Below, in pieces: positions 1 to 8,611 of a stretch of DNA of 64,000 nt. The stretch's first letter is position 1; each line of letters begins with the position of its first letter. The notes beneath the pieces were generated by a model, which saw only the letters and a list, made by a program, of their open reading frames with translations, had not been told where the DNA came from and searched no databases. The position numbers were made by a program, and so were the translations under genes. Origin of the DNA: Varibaculum massiliense (GTDB taxonomy: Bacteria; Actinomycetota; Actinomycetes; Actinomycetales; Actinomycetaceae); the NCBI RefSeq assembly GCF_900106855.1, contig NZ_FNWI01000004.1, positions 1,364,001-1,428,000 on the forward strand, in the 5' to 3' direction.

Positions 1-77
1 CGCCTGGCAATTTTCGGAGTACTTTGCCGTCCTTAATCTCAGCCAGAATAGGGACAGCTTGTTAACTTAACCAATTA

Positions 78-2924
78 CTACTGGTCAGCCGCGTTTAAGG
101 CTTCAACGGGGCTGGCCTTCGCCGCGCGCCTGCCGGGCAGGATTGAAGCTAGCAGGCAGAAAAGCTCGGTTACCAGCACTACCAGTCCCACCCACAGCCA
201 GGGGATTTCTAATTCGATATTTTTTTGGGAGATTATGCCGGCGAACGGCATACACTGCATCACGAACCACGAGAACAGTGTCGATAGGGCCACGCCCACT
301 ACTAGCGCTCCTAGCCCGATCAGAGTCCCCTCGGTGATTAACATCCGCCTGACTTGAGTGCGAGTAGCGCCTACTGCCCGCAGCAGCGCATTTTCTTGGG
401 CGCGATCAACTACCGACAAGCTGAGCGTATTTGCCACCCCGACTAGGGCGACGATGGCAGAAATTCCCAGCAGACACAGCAGAATCCCCATCATTACCCG
501 CAAAACCATGGTGACTATGGAAGATAACATCGCGGAACTTTCCATACTTGCTGATGGTAGCTCCCAAAACTGGTTGGTGAAGTCTTGAATCGTCTGAATA
601 GTGTCGGTGGAGCCTCGCGACAAATCAAGCTTTGCGATTACCCCATAGCTTTCGGCTTTTGCTCCCTTGGAGGTTAGCTGCTCAAAGTCTGCCCGAGAAA
701 GCACCCCGTAGACCACGCTGTAATCGACGGGGAAACCGCTGGCGCTAGCAGGTATCTTCTTCGCTTTGACGGTTACTTTTTCCCCTCCTTTGAAACCGAG
801 GTTTACCGGTTGCGATATGGGTTTTTCTACCGCCCCTACCAGCCACATTTCTCCGCGTTTAGGTTCTTTAATCCTTTTTCGAGTTAAGGAATTAACCTTG
901 TCAGGCAAAGTGACTACTACCATTGAGGAAGCCCGGGGATTTTTGGCGCCCGCGCCCTCGTTAGCATCAGCGGTCTCGCTACTGCCGGTTTCGACGTTTA
1001 CCTCTAGGGGGGTGCTACTGGTAGCTTCAGGAGTTTCGGTTGTAGGTTCCGTATCCGCTGGTTTCGCCTCCCCTGGATTTTCGTCAGCTCTGCCCGTCAG
1101 CTGTTCCTCGGTGAGCGTGTTTCCCTGCGCATCTGTAATCGCCTGCGTAACCATTCCGGGGATTTCTCCAATGGAGCTAACCCCTTCAATCTGGGCAGCT
1201 TTCTTTAGCTTGTTCCCCGGCAAAGGGATGCTCGGGTTGGCAGATACCAGGGAATAGTCAACTGCGAACCGCCGGTTGATTTCATCATTTACGGTTTTTT
1301 GTACCGAGGCGGTACCAATCAAAATGGTGGCCATCAAAGTAACCCCCAGCACCAGAGCGGTGGCGGTCGCTCCGGTGCGATGCGGATCCCGCTTGACGTT
1401 TTCACCAGCGAGTTTAGCGGTCGCATACTTGCGGGCGAAGGGGCGGGTAAATAGGGCGGTAAATGCCGGCAATAGGAAACGACAAATCATTAAGGCGGCA
1501 CACATCAGGATTAAGGCGCCGGCGATGGCGGCTCCCAAAGTTATTAGCTGCTGCTCGCCATCTTCACTGCCGCGATTATTCCAGGCCAGGACCCAAAGTC
1601 CGCTCCCGGACAATGCCAGGAATGCGGTTAAAATCCAATGGAAAATATGTCGCTTGGGTTTGCCTTTCTTATTGAGCTCCTGGGTATTGAGCGCCGCAAT
1701 CGGGCGGATTTTTCCGAGTCCAAAGGTGGGGCGCAAAGCGCCAATAAGCGGTACTAGAATCCCGGTAACCAGGGATAGAGCCACCGGGAAAATCCCGATT
1801 ACCTCCAGGGTTTGCGAAAGGGAACCGATCATGCCGGTGCCATAGACCAAAGCGATTGAGCCTAGCCAACCAATCAGAGTCCCGGTTAGCGCGGAAACTA
1901 TTCCTACCAGTAGGCATTCTAAGAACGCCGCCCGGCGTACCTGCGCGACGGTGGCGCCCACGCAGCGCAGCAGGGCGGTTTCTCGCCTTCTTCTGGCGAG
2001 CACCACCTGAAAAGTGACCGAAACAATCCCGATACAAACCAGCACCGCTAGTAACGGGAAGAAGAGGGCGACCGCCTGGAGCGCGATTTGCTCGGCTTTG
2101 CCGGCAGTGGTTTCACTTTGCTTCTGAGTGACGGTAACCACCGATAAATCCTGGCTGAGCAGCTGTTTGTTATTTAGATATTGCCCTAGTTTTCGGGCGA
2201 GTGTCGAGGGATCCTGCTGAGTATGCACCAAAATCTGGCTAACTCCCGTCCCGGTGGCTTTCGCTAAACGTTTACCCAGTTCAGGGGAGAGGTACACGTC
2301 GGGAACCTGACCGATATACATGGAGGCATCCCGGCGTACAATCCCGCTGACCGTAGCTTTTTGGGTGGTGGGTTTCGCACCCTCGCCGTCGTAGGAGGGT
2401 GGAACCTGGATTTCGATAGTGTCACCCACGCCCACCCCAGTTTTTTCTAAGTAGCTCGTGGCCAGGGCGATCTGATTTTTTCCGGTAGGTTCTTTACCTT
2501 CGCTAAGGGGAGGACGGTAGAACTGGGGCGAAAACAGTCCTATCCCTTGCATCTGTACGGCCTTTTTCCCGATGGTAGCCCCGACCCGGGTCTGATAAAC
2601 CGGCTGTAATTCCAGGTCGGTGCCATTTGCTTGGCGAATCCCGGCACGGTCAGCGATGATTCCCGCTAGCGGATCCGCTTTGAACTTTTCAACAGCGACG
2701 GTCCCGTTTACGGCCGCTTGAGAGTTTTCGTCAAACTCCCCGTAGGTAACTACCACCTGGGTATTTTTCATCAATTGGGTTTCGCCCGCCCCCATAGTCC
2801 ATGCCATGACGGAGCCGAAGGAGCTGGCGATGCATATAAAAATACAGCAGATGATAATAGCGCAGGCAGTAGCAATATATTGCCGCGAATGAGCCTTCAG
2901 GTTGGCTTTAGTTAGGAAACGCAT
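78..2924 (-). CDS. ABC transporter permease, FtsX/MacB type, two permease domains
   Basis: A 948-residue membrane protein. A first membrane segment lies at about residues 17-42, followed by an extracytoplasmic MacB-like region, then an FtsX-type permease block at about 280-400. More helices lie at about 430-490, then a second extracytoplasmic region, and a final FtsX block at about 805-935 with the typical ENALLRAVGAT-type coupling segment. The earlier block has the matching ETALLRCVGAT segment, so the two halves look like an internal duplication. A Thr/Glu/Ala-rich low-complexity insert lies near residues 610-670. Its ATG follows directly on the TAA of the upstream ATPase gene, so the two are almost certainly translated together. 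In the family such permeases move lipoproteins, peptides or antibiotics out of the membrane. The substrate here cannot be read from sequence. Confidence 0.9.
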   Translation of the reverse strand: MRFLTKANLKAHSRQYIATACAIIICCIFICIASSFGSVMAWTMGAGETQLMKNTQVVVTYGEFDENSQAAVNGTVAVEKFKADPLAGIIADRAGIRQANGTDLELQPVYQTRVGATIGKKAVQMQGIGLFSPQFYRPPLSEGKEPTGKNQIALATSYLEKTGVGVGDTIEIQVPPSYDGEGAKPTTQKATVSGIVRRDASMYIGQVPDVYLSPELGKRLAKATGTGVSQILVHTQQDPSTLARKLGQYLNNKQLLSQDLSVVTVTQKQSETTAGKAEQIALQAVALFFPLLAVLVCIGIVSVTFQVVLARRRRETALLRCVGATVAQVRRAAFLECLLVGIVSALTGTLIGWLGSIALVYGTGMIGSLSQTLEVIGIFPVALSLVTGILVPLIGALRPTFGLGKIRPIAALNTQELNKKGKPKRHIFHWILTAFLALSGSGLWVLAWNNRGSEDGEQQLITLGAAIAGALILMCAALMICRFLLPAFTALFTRPFARKYATAKLAGENVKRDPHRTGATATALVLGVTLMATILIGTASVQKTVNDEINRRFAVDYSLVSANPSIPLPGNKLKKAAQIEGVSSIGEIPGMVTQAITDAQGNTLTEEQLTGRADENPGEAKPADTEPTTETPEATSSTPLEVNVETGSSETADANEGAGAKNPRASSMVVVTLPDKVNSLTRKRIKEPKRGEMWLVGAVEKPISQPVNLGFKGGEKVTVKAKKIPASASGFPVDYSVVYGVLSRADFEQLTSKGAKAESYGVIAKLDLSRGSTDTIQTIQDFTNQFWELPSASMESSAMLSSIVTMVLRVMMGILLCLLGISAIVALVGVANTLSLSVVDRAQENALLRAVGATRTQVRRMLITEGTLIGLGALVVGVALSTLFSWFVMQCMPFAGIISQKNIELEIPWLWVGLVVLVTELFCLLASILPGRRAAKASPVEALNAADQ

Positions 2925-4130
2925 TTAGATCACCTGAGAAAGTTGCCCGCGAGTGGGGTGAGAAAGTTCTTGAGTGATTTTGCCGTCTTTGACGATTAAC
3001 ACTCGGTCGGCGACGGCGGCGGCACTAGGGTCGTGAGTAACCATCACTACTGATTGCCCCAGTTCACTGGCAGCATTGCGTAGCAGTTTCAGCACTTCCT
3101 TTGAGGAGGCCGAATCCAAGTTTCCGGTGGGTTCATCCGCTACTAGCAGGGCAGGTTTAGTAATCAGGGCGCGTGCCACTGCCACCCGTTGCTGCTGTCC
3201 CCCGGAGAGTTCGGAAGGCTTATGGGTTAGTCGGTCTTTCAAATTCAGGATTTCAATAATTTGGTTTTCCCAGGTAGTAGAGGTTTTTTTACCTGCCAAT
3301 AGCTGGGGGAGCCGGATATTTTCCAGGGCAGTCAGCGTAGGCATCAGGTTGAAGGATTGGAAAACGAACCCGATATGGTCTCGGCGGAACTGGGTGAGAG
3401 TCTTATCGTTCATTTTGGCGAGGTCTTTGCCGGCGACTGTCACTGTTCCCTGGGTGACGCTGTCTAGACCTGCCAGGCAATGCAGCAGCGTAGATTTACC
3501 AGATCCAGAAGGGCCCACAATCGCGGTAAATTGCCCGAAATAGATTTGTAAATCTATACCGTCGAGGGCGCGCACCTCGGTTTCGCCCTGCCGATAGATT
3601 TTATAAACATTATTGAGGCTGACCACTGGCGCACCCTGTGGTGCGTTATCACTGGTAGTTGCGGTCTTTTGGGGTAATGGTGTCCCGGTAGAGGTAGTAG
3701 TCTGCGGGGAGGGCAGTGGTGGTAGTTGCGGGCTAACTGCCGCCGGTATTTGCGGCGCGCTCGCTTGCGTCTGGGGAAAAGTTGAGCTTGCCGACTGTGG
3801 GAAAGCCGGGGTTACCGGCGGTGAGGCTTGGGTGAAAGTCGGGTTTACCGGCTGCGGTGTTTGGGGGAGAGCCGGATTCGCTCCCTGATAGCTATTGACC
3901 TGTGGAGGTAGCGGACTTGCCGCTTGGGGAACACCGGTGTGTCGGGGAAGGACGTTGCCGGACTGGCGGGCTGGGAAAGCCTTCTGTGTTGCCGGGCGCT
4001 GAACTTGAGTTTTAACCGCTGGCATTCCCGCAGGGGGAGCTGCGGGAGCAGGCGGCGTGGCGTGGCGTGGCTTTTGGTAGCGGTGGAACTCCTCGGGAGT
4101 TGCTGGCTGATCGGGCTGATTATTATTCAC
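2925..4130 (-). CDS. ABC transporter ATP-binding protein with Pro/Gln-rich N-terminal extension
   Basis: A 401-residue protein. The ATPase domain starts at about residue 168 and has all key motifs: Walker A GPSGSGKST (206-214), signature LSGGQQQ (308-314) and Walker B ending ADEPTG (331-336). It belongs to the LolD/MacB group that pairs with FtsX-type permeases. The first 165 residues are a low-complexity stretch rich in Pro, Gln, Ala and Thr, which is unusual because this family normally begins within a few residues of the ATPase core. The start is GTG at 4128-4130, with an AAAGG ribosome site that lies in the end of the upstream permease gene. It powers the 948-residue permease downstream. 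Expression is probably coupled to the whole four-gene minus-strand unit from 6471. Confidence 0.9.
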   Translation of the reverse strand: MNNNQPDQPATPEEFHRYQKPRHATPPAPAAPPAGMPAVKTQVQRPATQKAFPARQSGNVLPRHTGVPQAASPLPPQVNSYQGANPALPQTPQPVNPTFTQASPPVTPAFPQSASSTFPQTQASAPQIPAAVSPQLPPLPSPQTTTSTGTPLPQKTATTSDNAPQGAPVVSLNNVYKIYRQGETEVRALDGIDLQIYFGQFTAIVGPSGSGKSTLLHCLAGLDSVTQGTVTVAGKDLAKMNDKTLTQFRRDHIGFVFQSFNLMPTLTALENIRLPQLLAGKKTSTTWENQIIEILNLKDRLTHKPSELSGGQQQRVAVARALITKPALLVADEPTGNLDSASSKEVLKLLRNAASELGQSVVMVTHDPSAAAVADRVLIVKDGKITQELSHPTRGQLSQVI

Positions 4131-4134
4131 CGGT

Positions 4135-5763
4135 TTACCTTTCGTTTTCCTGCAAAAAATTTGTTGCGATTTCGCTTGAACTTCCCGAAATTATTGAAGA
4201 TTCCGGAACTAAAACAGCGGGATCATGCGGGCGCACCTGCTGTCTAGATTTTAAGTCTCGGGGCTCAAAATGCGGGATGATTTCGGTATTTCGCACCCGC
4301 GTAAGCGCCATAAACACCAGGGCTTGCAACCCTAGAACCCCGATTATCATCCAGGTGAGAGGGGCTATTGCGAAGGATACGACTCCCCAAATGCTAATCG
4401 GAGGCGAAACTGCCATAGAGATGGCGGTGATAAGCATCAGGAATGCGCATCCGGCTAGCAGTAAGAATCCAAAAGCATAAACGATGATGACTTCCCACAT
4501 GCGTGCCCTCCAAATTACTGCAGGTGGGCACCCCAGTTTTAGAAGCAGATTGGTTTGCTCTTGTTCGCGGCGATTAGAGACCATCACCGTGATGGCAAGG
4601 GAAAAAGCGGTAGTCACTGCAACTGCGGCCGCAGTTAAGAGCCAACCGGTTATCACGTCTTGCTGCACCAGCTGTAACAGTAAGTAATGCAGCTGCAAAG
4701 TCGCCTGTGACCCACTATCTATACTGTTAGAGCGGGTTTCGAGACTTAAAGCGTCGGTGTAGCTGTCTGCTGTCGCCAGAAAAGCTAGGGAGAGCAGATA
4801 GGTGGCTGCCAAGGAAAGTACCGGTGCTAACGCAATCCAAAAGCGCGAGGCATTCGCGCGGATTGCGCGAGCAGCCAAAAGCACGGAAGGATAGCGACTA
4901 AAAGTTAAAGGCCAACAAATCAAGGTCAGCACTTTGGTAGGCAGCCAAAACAGCAGTACCCAAAGGAAAACCAGCATCATTATGGGCGCTAAGACCATCG
5001 CCAATAATCCAGCGATTGCTATCCCAGCTACGCCAATAGGAATCGCCAGCAGGATTAACCAGACAATGGCGGCGTTGCGGGTGGAACCTTTAAACCAGGA
5101 GGAAATGAAAGAAATGTTGAAGCGGCGGCGGGTTTCTGCGGGAATTCCCCGCTGTTGGCGCAATAGCAGAGTGATTTTCCAGATCGGGATTAACAAGAGT
5201 ACAACCAGGGACAGGAGCAGAATCCACCAAGGGGGTAGCAGGTCTTTGGCGGTGGGGTTAAAACCGAGAATCTGGATATTTTCAAGGATCGGCAAAGAGA
5301 GCGCGTAAACTGCGGCACCCAGCACAAATCCGGTAAAAATATAGCTATAAATCGAATAGCAGCTAAAGAAAAAACGAGTTCTGGTGCTGGCTCCCAAGCG
5401 ATACAAACTGACCAGAGCGTCCCCTAAACGTTGCTCATCTAGCTCCAGACGGTTCCACCACAGCGCAATCAGCGGAAAGGTGATCAGCAGAGTGGCGAAA
5501 ACAAACAATGAAATATAGATGACAGACACGGCCTCGTGCTCATAGCTACGGGTATGGCTGGGCAAGACGGCGAGGGCGCGCCCCAAAGTATCTGCCCCCT
5601 GAGGTAATATCCATAAACGCCTGACCAGAAAAGCGTTAATCCCGCCTAGTACGGCTAGCAGGCAGTAACAGGTGAGGGCGGCCGATAGTATCGAGGCCGC
5701 TTGAGCGGGGCGATCCTTAAAGTCTCGCCCTCGCCAGCAGATAATAATTCGTCCCAGAGTCAT
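4135..5763 (-). CDS. FtsX-like ABC transporter permease
   Basis: A 542-residue polytopic membrane protein with roughly ten hydrophobic segments, including about 24-45, 85-110, 130-155, 175-200, 225-275, 310-335, 375-400 and 430-490. The overall pattern resembles actinobacterial FtsX-like permeases with two four-helix halves, but sequence hallmarks are weak. Its ATG (5761-5763) abuts the TAA of the upstream ATPase gene, and its end is four bases from the next ATPase start, so it lies in a tight four-gene unit. By position it is the membrane partner of the 235-residue ATPase at 5764-6471. The C-terminal 45 residues are hydrophilic and cytoplasmic. Substrate unknown. Confidence 0.8.
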   Translation of the reverse strand: MTLGRIIICWRGRDFKDRPAQAASILSAALTCYCLLAVLGGINAFLVRRLWILPQGADTLGRALAVLPSHTRSYEHEAVSVIYISLFVFATLLITFPLIALWWNRLELDEQRLGDALVSLYRLGASTRTRFFFSCYSIYSYIFTGFVLGAAVYALSLPILENIQILGFNPTAKDLLPPWWILLLSLVVLLLIPIWKITLLLRQQRGIPAETRRRFNISFISSWFKGSTRNAAIVWLILLAIPIGVAGIAIAGLLAMVLAPIMMLVFLWVLLFWLPTKVLTLICWPLTFSRYPSVLLAARAIRANASRFWIALAPVLSLAATYLLSLAFLATADSYTDALSLETRSNSIDSGSQATLQLHYLLLQLVQQDVITGWLLTAAAVAVTTAFSLAITVMVSNRREQEQTNLLLKLGCPPAVIWRARMWEVIIVYAFGFLLLAGCAFLMLITAISMAVSPPISIWGVVSFAIAPLTWMIIGVLGLQALVFMALTRVRNTEIIPHFEPRDLKSRQQVRPHDPAVLVPESSIISGSSSEIATNFLQENER

Positions 5764-6471
5764 TTATGCGTCCTCGATCTGGAATACGGTTTCTGAGGTA
5801 GATTCGCGCCGACTGTCTTGGGCAATTAATCCGTCTCGCAGGGTGATAGTTCGCTGGCACCACGCCGCTACCTGCGGATTTACGGTGGAAACCAAAAGGG
5901 TGGCGTGGGTGCGCGCTGCTGCCAGCGATAACGCCTGCATCGCTTCTTGGCCAGAGACGGGATCTAGCAGCGCCGTCGGCTGATCAGCAAAAATCACCCG
6001 GGGGCGGATCGCTAAAGCGCGGGCGATAGCTACTCGCGCAGCCAAAGCCGGGCTGAGTCCGGCAGTCATTTGCCGACTAATATCTTCGAGTCCCAATCGT
6101 TGTAGCTCTTTTAAGGCGCGCTGTTTTGCTTCTGCGCGTCCGAATCCTTGTAACAGCAGTGGTAAAGCCACGTTTTCTAGTACTTGCAGTTCGGGAAGGA
6201 GTTGTTCGGATTGGAAAATAAAACCGAAACGTTCGCGGCGCAGTGCCTGCAACTGGCGGCGCGACATTTCTGATAAATCCCGGCCATCTAAGATCACCGT
6301 TCCGGAAGAGGGACGCACAATCCCGCTGAGTAGATACAGGAGGGTGGTTTTTCCGGCTTGAGTCGGCCCGGTAATTGCCACCTGCTCGCCCTCGTCAATA
6401 GTTAAATCAATATCGGCCAGCACCGTATGAGAGCCGTAAATCTTGGTAAGCCCCTGGGTTTGAATCAACAT
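5764..6471 (-). CDS. ABC transporter ATP-binding protein with degenerate catalytic motifs
   Basis: A 235-residue single ATPase domain of LolD-like size. Walker A reads GPTQAGKTT, which is still acceptable. The signature reads LSPAL in place of LSGGQ. Walker B reads VIFADQPTALLD, so the catalytic Glu after the Walker B Asp is Gln (codon CAG, directly visible). In ABC ATPases that Glu polarises the attacking water and Glu-to-Gln changes normally abolish or strongly slow hydrolysis. The protein may therefore act as a non-hydrolysing partner, perhaps in a heterodimer with the intact ATPase encoded at 2925-4130, or be decaying. It is the first gene of the minus-strand unit; the intergenic region upstream carries the tandem palindromes described separately. 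Confidence 0.85.
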   Translation of the reverse strand: MLIQTQGLTKIYGSHTVLADIDLTIDEGEQVAITGPTQAGKTTLLYLLSGIVRPSSGTVILDGRDLSEMSRRQLQALRRERFGFIFQSEQLLPELQVLENVALPLLLQGFGRAEAKQRALKELQRLGLEDISRQMTAGLSPALAARVAIARALAIRPRVIFADQPTALLDPVSGQEAMQALSLAAARTHATLLVSTVNPQVAAWCQRTITLRDGLIAQDSRRESTSETVFQIEDA

Positions 6472-6516
6472 ACTCCTATCTTGACGGTCTTCTTAGCGCG
6501 ATAACAGCGGGTACAA

Positions 6517-6556
6517 ACTACTTTTAAGGTAGAGCTGGCACTACCCTAAAGGTAGT
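6517..6556. promoter_or_regulatory. Tandem palindromic operator candidates between ABC unit and two-component genes
   Basis: Two near-identical 16-bp palindromes lie 23 bp apart, centre to centre. The first is ACTACTTTTAAGGTAG (6517-6532) and the second is ACTACCCTAAAGGTAG (6540-6555), the latter extended by a T at 6556 to six-base arms. They sit in the only divergent gap between the ABC genes (minus) and the sensor kinase (plus). Paired palindromes at about two helical turns are typical of a dimeric regulator binding cooperatively. The adjacent LuxR-type response regulator is the obvious candidate, by inference. Confidence 0.55.
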
Positions 6557-6590
6557 CAGCGGGCGGTGTTCTTTACCGGGAGCGTCCTCA

Positions 6591-6602
6591 TAAAATATAG
6601 GT
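6591..6602 (+). promoter_or_regulatory. -10-like element placed for a leaderless kinase mRNA
   Basis: TAAAAT at 6591-6596 lies six bases before the ATG at 6603 and no ribosome site is visible between them. Transcription starting at the usual distance would begin at or next to the ATG. Leaderless genes are common in actinobacteria. No good -35 is seen, so this rests on spacing alone. Confidence 0.35.
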
Positions 6603-7856
6603 ATGCAGCGAACTGATCCCTATTTTCGCGGGGTAACTTACCACCGCAGCTCCCTGGTACGTTCCAGCCTCCGGCTGGGGATTCCCTTCCTAGCGATTGA
6701 GCTATTTTCACTGGTGGTACACGTGGGGGCAATGCTGGTGATGTTCCGGCGCTCGCGGGCGGTACTTTCCCACTACACGGCGGCGGTGCGTTACCGCGCC
6801 AGCGCCATGCTGGGGCGGCAAGATGCTTCTATCTGGCATTTTTGGCAGGTTCCCGGCGGGGAAGCGATTCTAGAAAGAGACAATCAGAGCACCCCGGAGT
6901 ATATAAATTCCCGTTCCATCCCGATTTTCCTGTTTTGCTTGCTGGTAAATTTGGTTGCCTGCTTGCCGTTGCTGACGCTATTGCTGCTGGTGGTTAACTA
7001 CTTTTTTCATGCCGTACCCTTTGTTTTCCTGCGAGACTATTTGGCACTGATATTCCTGTGGCTGCTGTTTGCACTGGCTAGCGGGATCTATGCTCGCCTA
7101 GTTTTTGCTATCGCTGCTTCCGGGCCCTTAAGTGCCGAAGAAATAATCCAGTTACATCGCTCTCGCCGGGAAATAGTCGATGCTTTCGAGATTGAGCGTC
7201 GCCGGATTGAAAGGGATCTGCATGATGGTGCCCAGCAATACCTGGTGGCGGCGTCTATGAAGGTCGGCGAGGCGGAGCTAAATCTGGAAGTGCTGGCCTC
7301 CTCGGAATCTTCTAAGGACTGCCCGGAGGGGGAAGGTAGCGGCGATTCCGATACCTGCGCGCAGATACCACAGATTTTAGGTCTTTTGCGGGAAGCGCAA
7401 GACGCCAATGACCAAGCTTTAGCGGCGCTACGGCGAACGGTAGCGGGGGTGCATCCGAAAGTGCTCTCCGATAAGGGACTGGCCGAGGCAGTACGCGATG
7501 TTTGTGCCGAATCTCCTTTGAAAGTGGATGTCCGGATGCCCTTTGAGCTGCCCAAGCTACCGCCAGGAGCCGCCGCTGCCGCCTACTACCTGGTGTGTGA
7601 GTCCCTCACTAACGTGGCAAAATATGCACCCCAAGCCGAGGTTTCAGTATTGGTGGTGGCGGGTTCTTCCCTGGTGGTTTCGATTACCGATAATGGAGCC
7701 GGCGGGGCAAGTATTAACCCGGGGCATGGCTTGGCCGGTTTGCAGGCGCGACTGGAAGCCTTCGGGGGAACTTTGCGGGTGATTTCCCCGGCGGGCGGGC
7801 CAACTACGGTGCGCGGGGAAATTCCGATTATAGTATCCGCGAAGGAGACAGCATGA
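6603..7856 (+). CDS. Sensor histidine kinase, NarL/DesK-like (HisKA_3)
   Basis: A 417-residue membrane kinase. Hydrophobic segments lie at about 27-48, 106-133, 137-158 and 160-172, so the N-terminal half is a membrane sensor with little extracytoplasmic sequence. The phosphoacceptor is His207 in ERDLHDGAQQY, which is the HisKA_3 hallmark. The ATPase domain follows, with an N-box near residues 325-340 (CESLTNVAKYA) and a G-box GHGLAGLQARL near 382. The gene overlaps the response regulator by ATGA. A membrane-embedded sensor next to FtsX-type ABC genes is the arrangement of envelope or antimicrobial stress systems, so it probably senses a membrane insult and controls the divergent ABC unit. 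That role is inference. Confidence 0.92.
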   Translation: MQRTDPYFRGVTYHRSSLVRSSLRLGIPFLAIELFSLVVHVGAMLVMFRRSRAVLSHYTAAVRYRASAMLGRQDASIWHFWQVPGGEAILERDNQSTPEYINSRSIPIFLFCLLVNLVACLPLLTLLLLVVNYFFHAVPFVFLRDYLALIFLWLLFALASGIYARLVFAIAASGPLSAEEIIQLHRSRREIVDAFEIERRRIERDLHDGAQQYLVAASMKVGEAELNLEVLASSESSKDCPEGEGSGDSDTCAQIPQILGLLREAQDANDQALAALRRTVAGVHPKVLSDKGLAEAVRDVCAESPLKVDVRMPFELPKLPPGAAAAAYYLVCESLTNVAKYAPQAEVSVLVVAGSSLVVSITDNGAGGASINPGHGLAGLQARLEAFGGTLRVISPAGGPTTVRGEIPIIVSAKETA

Positions 7857-8542
7857 AAATCATTTTGGCTGATGACGCGACTTTGATCCGCGAAGGATTA
7901 GCCGGGCTGCTCGAGCGCCTAGGACATCAAGTAATCGCCCAAGCCGAGGACGCGCCCGGGCTAATTGCGGCGGTGAAACAGGCGGACCAGGCCGGTCAGC
8001 TCCCGGATGTGCTGGTAACCGATGTGCGGATGCCGCCAGGGATGAGTGATGATGGCTTGCGCGCGGCGGTAAAGATTCGGGAAGGGTACCCTGACCTGGG
8101 GATTATGGTGCTCAGTCAATATGTGGCCCCGGCCTACGCGGCACAACTTTTTAGTGCCGACCAGCTACCTCCACCAGGGCAGCACGCCGCCGGTACCGGA
8201 TACCTATTAAAAGAGCGGGTGTCTAGGGTTGCCGATTTCTTAAACGCTTTGAAGACCGTGGCCGATGGTGGGGTAGTAGTAGATCCGGAAGTAGCAGTGA
8301 AACTGGTGCGGGAACGCGGATCCGCCCTCGCTAGCCTTACTGCCCGGGAAAGCGAAGTCTTAGGGCTGATGGCGCAAGGTTTATCCAATGAGGAAATCGC
8401 AAAGAAACTATTCCTCTCCGGAGCCTCAGTGGCAAAACATATCGCTAATGTGTTTATGAAACTGGGACTGACTCCCGATGAACCCAACCGCCGGGTGCGG
8501 GCCGTCCTCGCTTATCTAACTGCCACCGGTTTACAGTCTTAA
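7853..8542 (+). CDS. Response regulator, NarL/LuxR family
   Basis: A 229-residue two-domain regulator. The receiver domain has the acidic pair at residues 7-8, the phosphoacceptor Asp57 in VLVTDVRMPPG and a conserved Lys near 120. The C-terminal LuxR helix-turn-helix spans about 160-210 and begins SLTARESEVLGLMAQG. The start ATG overlaps the stop of the kinase gene (ATGA), so the two are co-translated and should be partners. The tandem palindromes at 6517-6556 are a plausible binding site, which would also give autoregulation. Confidence 0.93.
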   Translation: MKIILADDATLIREGLAGLLERLGHQVIAQAEDAPGLIAAVKQADQAGQLPDVLVTDVRMPPGMSDDGLRAAVKIREGYPDLGIMVLSQYVAPAYAAQLFSADQLPPPGQHAAGTGYLLKERVSRVADFLNALKTVADGGVVVDPEVAVKLVRERGSALASLTARESEVLGLMAQGLSNEEIAKKLFLSGASVAKHIANVFMKLGLTPDEPNRRVRAVLAYLTATGLQS

Positions 8543-8611
8543 TATTTCCCCGTCATACTTCCGGGAAAGATGCTTATTATTACGGGGTAGCAACTAGAAA
8601 GTGATTTGAAA

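Noticed and set aside
1-77. Open reading on both strands at the left edge, including a minus-strand stretch that reads like protein (AEIKDGKVLRKLPG)
   Set aside because: No start codon with a ribosome site is visible within the window for the minus frame, and the plus frame shows only 22 codons ending at position 70. Too short to call.
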